From positions 14,994,295 to 15,058,294 of the forward strand of contig NC_035164.2 in assembly GCF_001659605.2 (NCBI RefSeq): 64,000 nucleotides of DNA, written 5' to 3'. Positions within the stretch are counted from its first letter, which is position 1, and each line of letters opens with the position of its first letter. This DNA is from Manihot esculenta (Eukaryota; Streptophyta; Magnoliopsida; Malpighiales; Euphorbiaceae). This document shows positions 57,197-64,000 of this stretch, piece by piece. The notes under the pieces are model-generated. The model made no database searches. It saw only the letters and a program-made list of their open reading frames with translations, and was not told where the DNA came from. The translations under genes and the position numbers were made by a program.

Positions 57197-58280
57197 TCAC
57201 ACTCGAACACTTTCCTCACCTTCATCCACTAAATTCTATGTCTCTTCCACCATCCCATCACTCAACTTGATTTTTTTACAACTTCGTAATGCTAGTCCTG
57301 CTCTTCCCTAAAGAGAGGAGGAGAAATTGCCCTAGAGAAACCTTCTTCCATTTTTTGAATAACTTAGAAGCCAATAAAAAATGTAATCCTTTTATGTTAA
57401 AATAATTATTTTTTTAATTAATTTATATGATAGGTTTATTTCTAATTCAGCACATGTTATGTATATTTGATAAATATTTTAATATCTATTTTATTTCATA
57501 TAATATTTACAATAATTAGATGAATTTCAGTACTTCATTTACGTACCAAACCAATTAATTAATTGAAGCCACTTTTTAAAATCGTAAACATATAAAAAAA
57601 AAATTGAAGATTAGGATGGATTTGGAATTGCCCAAAGATAATATATGATAAAAAAAATAAAATATAAACATTTTTCTACTTTACTTTTTCAATTTTAAAA
57701 TGTCAAGGAATAATTTTCGATACTTATTCACTTCAATTTTTATGGTTATTTTAAATAATATAAATAGTTTTTGATATTTTAATTTAAATAATAATAAATT
57801 ATTTAATTTTTAAGAAATTAAACTTAAAGAGAAGATTGTTATGATCAAATTAATAATGGTATATTTGATAATCCTCTTATTCTCTCGCTTTCCACTTATA
57901 TATATATATATATATATATAGATTTAATTAAAATTATTAAATATTTATTTAAATTCAATAAATTACTATTATAGTAAATAACTAAATTCACATAAATTCT
58001 TTAAAATAATAATATTAGATATTTATTTCACTTTTATTTATATAATAATTTTTTTTACTCTAAATAAATATAATAAAATATAAACATGAGTAGCATTATG
58101 AATAGTTACTATTAAGAATATTTATAAAGAATCTTGTATTGATATTATTTTATAGGTGAGGATAGTTAATAATTACAAAATTAATTTATATAATATTTAT
58201 TTTCATTATATTAATATTATATTATTTAAATTTAAATAATAAGATAAATAATAATTTTTTAATTTTTAAAAGAATATATG
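57197..58280. other. AT-rich intergenic sequence
   Basis: No gene. It contains a (TA)12 tract at 57897-57920 and long A/T runs. Confidence 0.5.
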
Positions 58281-59209
58281 TTGCTTATTGATGGAGTCGA
58301 AAATAGAGCAGTGCAATGATTAGCCGATAAGAAAGAGGATGTGAGATGGACAGCGTTTGATCGAAATGAAGCTACACTGTGATTGAGCAACCTGTGAGAA
58401 AGATAACGTGAGGTGGTGGGTGTCCACGGCAGCCACTCCGACGCTCAAGTCAGTAAACTGGAGAATAGGGCGAATAGGGCGAATGTAAAAAATTGTTTAG
58501 AATTCAAGAGTAGCTGTGTAGAAATTGTATATCTTTATCTTTGTGATTATTGGCTTTTATACTGTAAGAAAATAAAGTTTAATTATAGCATTTCTTGAAA
58601 ATCCGATAATGATGTGACAAGCTAATTGATTAGGGGTCTCGCCGGCTAATCGATCGGCAAACCCGCGATTACATACGTAACAGGGATCTGCTAGATTACC
58701 TCTAACAGTAACTTAATGTGAAGACTCAGCCTGCTCTGAAATGGGCGAGTCTTGATGATGAACCGGGGTGCCACGGTATCCGGTTCTTTCTTTCCACGGG
58801 TGGGATTACGTATCAGTTTATCATATTCTTGCCACGTGACCATATCTTATGGTGATAGCTCATGGCCTTCTTTGGGCGATTATTATGTTTTATCAAAAGT
58901 CCTCCACTGGTTTTTGATTCTTTATATTCGAATGTGACAGTTATCTTCACGATCTGGGGCACATAACTTGTTTAGATTGACCTTCCATACTCACATTATT
59001 TTACTTGCTCCTGCCCATAAATGACAATTGTCTTGTAGCTATGAAATAAATTAAAAATAACAAATCGAACTTAACACCTGGTCATGATGATGACTTGAGA
59101 ATTTTATTAATCGGGACTGATACCCGGTCATTAGCTTTGCGGACATCCTCCTAGTGGCCTAGTCGTGAAATATGTCAAGGTCTAGAGTGTAAATCATACC
59201 AACTATCCC
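58281..59209. other. Unassigned sequence of mixed composition
   Basis: Clearly richer in G+C than its left neighbour and not similar by eye to any element here. Short frames at 58413-58598 and 58752-58937 lack recognisable protein. It may be part of an unidentified LTR or DNA element. Confidence 0.35.
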
Positions 59210-61549
59210 TGTAACGACCCGGAAACCGATACCCTACCGTAACGGCCCGAACCGCCACCGGCGCTAGGATCCAGATCGGTTTAAGGCCGCCGGGACCCGT
59301 AGCAAGCCAAACATACATACTATTACCTGGTCAAATCCCATACATGATTAAAACTTTAACATAAAAACATGAAAACTGAACATCTGTTGAACCCAAACCT
59401 GACCTGTGCATGTATCCTGACATGAAACATACATCATAAAATCATAAAATCTCCACTGGAGTCCTCATCATATACTCCAATGGGGTAACATTACATGCCT
59501 CAAGTTTGGTTCTCAACTCAACAAATAACATAAACATAACCATGCATTAACAGGGACTAACCAGTCTATAGGGCCAAGCACAGTACTAATCCAATAAACA
59601 TAACTCTACTAAACTTTACATACATTACATCCACTTGAATTACATGTCCACTTCTAAAACTACTAAACTGTAACGTAAACATAAACTATCACATTACAAA
59701 CACACTTCACTTTATCTTTACCCTGCTGACTTCTGAGCTCTGACTTAAACCTGCAACACTGGGGTTAGGGAAGAGGGGTGAGCTAAAAAGCCCAGTGAGT
59801 AGAAACATAGAAAACAGTTCATTAATTACATGCTTTCATGAAATGCATCACAACACAGAGAAATCACATAATCTTGTCCGTCTCGGGGCTTATGCAATAT
59901 TTATTCCCCACGGACCCTGGTTCCTGAGAGTCTGTCTTTTTGCATGCATCTTTCCTCTCAGAGGATGGACATGACATCAAAAATCCCTCTGTCGGTGCCC
60001 GGCTCCCCCATAGGAGCTCACAAAGGCCTGTAACATACATGACATGGTGTCTGGTCCACAGAGAGCTCACATGGACTTTCCTACATGTACTTGTCCGGCT
60101 CTCAAAGGACTAAGACAAGACTCGTGACAGATATGGGCTATTGAAGTCGCCTCGGTCCACCCTTCCTCCATCAACATCAAATAATGCAATGCGTCATATT
60201 CGTGAAACTAGTGCAATCAACCTACCACATATAATCATGATGCATGAACATGCTTTAGGCATTAGATTTTGTGCATAAAAGATTAAGTTTAGTTCTACTC
60301 ACCTCCTAGCAGACGCTGACTGACTCTGCAACTGCTAACACTGATGGCCTCCTCGGTCTCTCGGGTCCGATCCTACACAGGTGGACTCGAATGAGGTGCC
60401 AAACACAATCTAAAAACTCATAAACAACTGCCCAAAAAAATCCCTCTAAACATCACTTAAACATACATAGAAAACACCCAAGAAACGGCTGGACAGGGCA
60501 CTTTCGGCGGCACCTTCGGCGGCCGAAAGTCCCTTCCAGAGACAAAACTCGGGTAGGTTCGGCGGCAAGTTCGGCGGCCGAAACCCCTAGACAGAAATGA
60601 AAGTCCCTCCTTCGGGGGCACGTTCGGCAGCCTAAAGACTGCCTCCCATGCAGGTTCGGCGGCCGAAACTCCTTTCGGCGGCCGAACCTGGTCCCCTCTG
60701 GACGACAGGTCCGATTCTGCCAAGCCAAAAACCAAACTCAAAACACCCCAAATCCTTACATACTCTCACCCAATCATGCATACTCACTCCCACAAGCATA
60801 AAGGAGCATAAACTAACATAAGCTCCTCAACACAAACATCACATAACATACATTGGGTATAAAACCCACATAATCCTAAACATGCATATCTACCCAAACT
60901 CATCCATCAAAAACTTCATAAAACTTCATAAAAACACTAGGGAAACAAGGATCTACACTTACCTCTTGAAGATCGAGGGTGGTGTCGGAGGTGTGGGGAA
61001 TCCAAGCTCCAAAAGCTCCAAGCTCCCAAAACTCCTTTTAAGCTTTAAATCTTCAAACACAAGGGTAGAAATCATGAAAAACTTGAGAGATGGGTAGAGA
61101 AAACACGAAAACGACCAAAGGAAGGCATAAACTCACCTGAGCTCGAGAATGGGGAGAAAACTCTCCCATTTCCGATCTGAGGGCCCTTTATAGGTGGCCT
61201 GGTCAAAGACCTTCGGCAGCCTAACGTGCCCCCTAAACTCATGCATGTTCGGCGGCCGAACTTGAATTTCGGCGGCCGAACCTTGGCTCGTTTAAACAAG
61301 ACTTTCGGAGGCCAAAGGCGCTCCCGAAGCCTTCCCATGTTCGGCGGCCGAACTTCACTTTCGGCGGCCGAACCTGGCACTTGCCTCCTTGGTCTTTTCC
61401 CTTTCAAACTCAATTCATTTCCATTTAAAACCATGAAATCAGTAAAAACCTTTTAGAAAACACATTTTACCCCCTTCTAAAGAGATCCAACACCCTAGAT
61501 TCCGCCGGAAGGCAGGAATCCCGATGCCGAATTCTAGCCGGGTATTACA
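59210..61549 (-). repeat. E5 3' LTR
   Basis: 2340 bp, ends TGTAACGACC...CGGGTATTACA. Minus-strand TATA within CCACCTATAAAGGG near 61188-61198; donors near 60965 and 60303; palindrome clusters 60500-60690 and 61245-61375. Confidence 0.93.
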
Positions 61550-61587
61550 TTCTACCCTCCTTACAAAAACATTCGTCCTCGAATGTT
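61550..61587 (-). promoter_or_regulatory. E5 polypurine tract and hairpin
   Basis: Minus-strand purine run AAGGAGGGTAGAA, followed inward by a perfect AACATTCG-TCCT-CGAATGTT stem-loop (61568-61587). Confidence 0.85.
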
Positions 61588-61639
61588 AAAACAACAAACA
61601 CAAGCATGCAAGCAAGCAAGCGAATCCTAAAGCTTCTCT

Positions 61640-62651
61640 CCAAAGAGAGACACCAAACGCTGGAGTAAGAACTCCCAGGTTCCTAACTCCACGAGCTTCT
61701 GCTGCGCTACTCTGATCCTTCTCTATCTTCCTCCTTCTCTGCTCTTACTCTTCTCTTCATCTTCACTAACTGGCTCCTTCTCACTGCTAACCAAACACTA
61801 ACTCTAACTCTCACAGGTAGTACCCGGATTTCCATATCTATCTGGGAAAACAAACAGCTCCTACTAGCTGTCCCAATAGATCATCCATCCTACATGGGAA
61901 TACCTGCCCTTGGTAGTGACCTTGTTTAACCGCTTACAGTCGTTACAAAGTCTCAAGAATTCATCCTTCGTTTCCCACCACCATACTGGAGCAATCCAGA
62001 GTGAGGTACTAGGTCGGACAAAACCCCTTGTCTACCAAGTCTCGCCTCTACTCTACTGCTACCTCTCTCTATGCAGGCGCCATCCTATAGGGAAGAGTAG
62101 AAATGGTTCTGCGTCCAGACACCACTCCTATACCAAACTCCATTTCCCTAACAGATGGTGAACCTGACAACTAGCCGAGGAAAACTTCTAAGAACTCTCT
62201 CTAATAACTGGCATTGAGGCTGGCTCCAGGACCTGACTGCTAAACTCTCAAACAAGAGCTAGAACCTTCTGACAACCCCTCCTATGCACCCTACGAGCCT
62301 AACAAGCCGACATCAAACCTCTAGGCGTCCCTACTGTGTTCCCTCAGAAGAAAACCTCTGACCCATCCTGTCCCCTGAACTTGACTACCTCGTCTCTACA
62401 GACCAAGATAGCACCATGAGCAGAAATCCATCCATCCCTTGATTGACGTCCAGACAGCCAAGTCTAGGACCTCAAAGTCGAGTGGAAGGCATCTACCCTC
62501 AATTGATACTGAACTGGACCAGCAGACCGACTCTGCCACAGATGAATCACACATGAGTCCACTGACCCAAAGAGAACACTCTAGCCCAGAAGCTATCAAC
62601 TCAACCTCTCGACGGCTCCTAGAGCAACTAAAGAAAGAGAAACTCCAGGGT
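61640..62651 (-). pseudogene. E5 protease and RT N-terminal remnant
   Basis: Minus-strand similarity to E1 runs through a protease with GLECSLWVSGLMCDSSVAES, the protease-RT linker and the first RT block, ending near 61820 at the place corresponding to FSKIDL. It then passes directly into the end of the chromodomain (61660-61700). A frameshift separates it from gag, and the catalytic Asp of the protease motif DPGAS reads as Asn. RT palm, RNase H and integrase are absent. Confidence 0.75.
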
Positions 62652-63437
62652 TCACAAAACATACACATCAGAACATTCAAAAGTGAGCGTACCTGACACC
62701 ACCATGTTCGATGTGTCTGCCTCCTGCTGAGCTTGGGTGAAGATCCGAGCTGAAGCTGACGGACCTTCTCCACGGAAACCTTCAGAAGAAAAGGCTGACC
62801 CTCTTCCTCTGCCTCGACCACTAGCCTGAAACACGGCTGGAGCTGCTGGCTGGGACTGAGCCAACCTGGGCACAGTGGGACACTCACGTGCTATGTGCCC
62901 CTCCTGTCCGCACCTGAAACAAGCTGTAGTCCCTACTCGACAGACTCCTTTGTGCGGCCTTCCGCACCTCGAGCATCTTGAACTGCCTGAGCCAGAGCTT
63001 GAGCCACCAAAACCCAAACTAGCCTTTAGATTCTGCCAAAACTTCTTCTTCGACTTCCTGAGACCTCTCTTCCATTTCTTACCTCTCGTGGCAGCTGTAC
63101 TCAGAGTGGAGGGATCAATCCCTCCAGAACCCGAGATCCTGGAATCCTGGGTCTGAGCATCTTCCTGGGAATCTCCCATGCCTTCTGCAAACATAGCTAC
63201 ATCCAGACTTCTATCTCTCCTCTGAACCTCCATCTCAGACTCTCTCATACTAGCTGACATCCTCCTTAGATCCATACCTTCTCTGCTTGCATCAAAAGAC
63301 CTCCTAGGGTCCCTTGATGTCCTCCATCTGCTGACTCCCCACGACTGCGCTCTCGGCAGGATAGGGGGAAAGGTGTCCATACCTTCCCTCTCTGACGGAA
63401 CTCCTGTCGATTCCACAGATCGACGAGTGCCCCACAT
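62652..63437 (-). pseudogene. E5 gag lacking capsid
   Basis: ATG 63437 (MWGTRRSVESTGVPSEREG) lies nine bases after a splice acceptor GTGTGTGCTTCAG. About 260 codons: basic N-terminus, MFAEGMGDSQEDAQTQDSRI, then directly a Lys-rich block, Cys-rich CSRCGRPHKGVC, knuckle [14 protein letters not shown] and a Gly/Arg-rich linker. The capsid of E1-E3, about 160 residues between those parts, is missing. The frame stops just before the protease motif. It may still make a small RNA-binding Gag fragment. Confidence 0.85.
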
Positions 63438-63736
63438 CCTGATCCTCTGAAGCACACACACAAGCAAGCAAACAATCATCAGCATCAAATGGTTCATGTG
63501 GAAACACATGAACCTACATCATACATACATAGCATACATAACACGTCATACATCATAGCATTTATGCACATGCATGAAATCATGGCATATCACATCATCA
63601 TAGCAAGACAGGACTCGACATCCTATCCTAGTGGACATGATTTTTACTCTTGATCTTTCTTAATGTGCTTGCCCTTCTATGACCTCTAAGCTAACCTCTT
63701 TCCGATGTGCAACACACCGTACTCTCGAGGCCCAAT

Positions 63737-63748
63737 GCTCTGATACCA
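63737..63748 (-). promoter_or_regulatory. E5 primer-binding site
   Basis: The minus strand reads TGGTATCAGAGC, four bases from the LTR start at 63753. Confidence 0.93.
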
Positions 63749-63752
63749 AATC

Positions 63753-64000
63753 TGTAACGACCCGGAAACCGATACCCTACCGTAACGGCCCGAACCGCCA
63801 CCGGCGCTAGGATCCAGATCGGCTTAAGGCCGCCGGGACCCGTAGCAAGCCAAACATACATACTATTACCTGGTCAAATCCCATACATGATTAAAACTTT
63901 AACATAAAAACATGAAAACTGAACATCTGTTGAACCCAAACCTGACCTGTGCATGTATCCTGACATGAAACATACATCATAAAATCATAAAACCTCCACT
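63753..64000 (-). repeat. E5 5' LTR (partial, window edge)
   Basis: Begins TGTAACGACCCGG and follows 59210-59457 with only a few differences seen. Confidence 0.93.

Larger units (their letters stand above)
59210..64000 (-). mobile_element. E5: non-autonomous chromovirus derivative, cut by the window end
   Basis: Minus-strand element with 3' LTR 59210-61549, internal 61550-63752 (2.2 kb) and the first 248 bp of its 5' LTR (63753-64000). LTR starts are nearly identical and carry the duplicated TGTAAC...GTAACGGCCCGAACCGCC head shared with E4. The gag lacks capsid and pol stops within RT. The left flank predicts a TSD of ATCCC, to be found outside the window. Confidence 0.9.

Noticed and set aside
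60453..60741. Open frames rich in RRPNL/AAEP words within LTRs (also near 19056-19439, 26671-27083, 14684-15166)
   Set aside because: They are translations of the TTCGGCGGCCGAA palindromes in several frames and vary between copies; they are not proteins.

Overview
This is plant nuclear DNA from a repeat-rich, heterochromatin-like region. I find no host gene, no tRNA or rRNA gene, and nothing prokaryotic. Almost everything is transposable element. The main population is one group of Ty3/gypsy chromoviruses, most like the Tekay/Del lineage. They have long LTRs (about 2.0-2.4 kb, ends TGTAAC/TGTAAT...TTACA), an initiator-Met tRNA primer site, gag with a CCHC knuckle, the order PR-RT-RH-IN, and a C-terminal chromodomain. 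The host looks like a eudicot; a Euphorbiaceae genome is a low-confidence guess.

Layout. 1-5016: an old gag-protease-only gypsy element (E0a), split at its gag by solo LTR S1 (946-3130, TSD GAGAA). 5017-6862: AT-rich, with a (TA)30 tract. 6863-8058 and 44687-46050: two halves of one decayed gypsy element (E0b), separated by a 36.6-kb nest. In the nest, E1 (8059-44686, minus, TSD ACTGC) lies inside E0b. E2 (13546-40596, minus, TSD CATTT) lies inside E1 between gag and protease. E3 (18302-28577, plus) lies inside the E2 reverse transcriptase, and E4 (32672-39787, minus, TSD GGTTC) lies inside the E2 5' LTR. 46087-47113: a hAT-like non-autonomous DNA element. 47197-49344: solo LTR S2 (plus, TSD GGAAT). 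49956-54164: a CACTA element without transposase (TSD AGT). 54534-57196: a decayed LTR element (E6) with a 60-bp tandem repeat. 57197-59209: AT-rich and unassigned. 59210-64000: non-autonomous element E5, cut by the window edge.

How the parts relate. E3 is the only near-intact coding copy: 1661 codons with a single in-frame TAG. It could supply Gag, protease, RT/RNase H and integrase. E4 and E5 keep LTRs, primer site, polypurine tract and a zinc-knuckle Gag remnant, but share the same two large deletions (capsid core; RT through chromodomain). They therefore look like a non-autonomous family mobilised in trans.

The least expected signals are regulatory. Splice donors and acceptors are conserved in the leader of every copy and would join the LTR to a point just before gag, removing the primer site. 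A perfect or near-perfect hairpin sits beside every polypurine tract. GCCGCC-containing palindromes are clustered around the LTR promoter. At the E3/E2 junction, an LTR-internal-LTR-internal array ends in templated-looking filler DNA.
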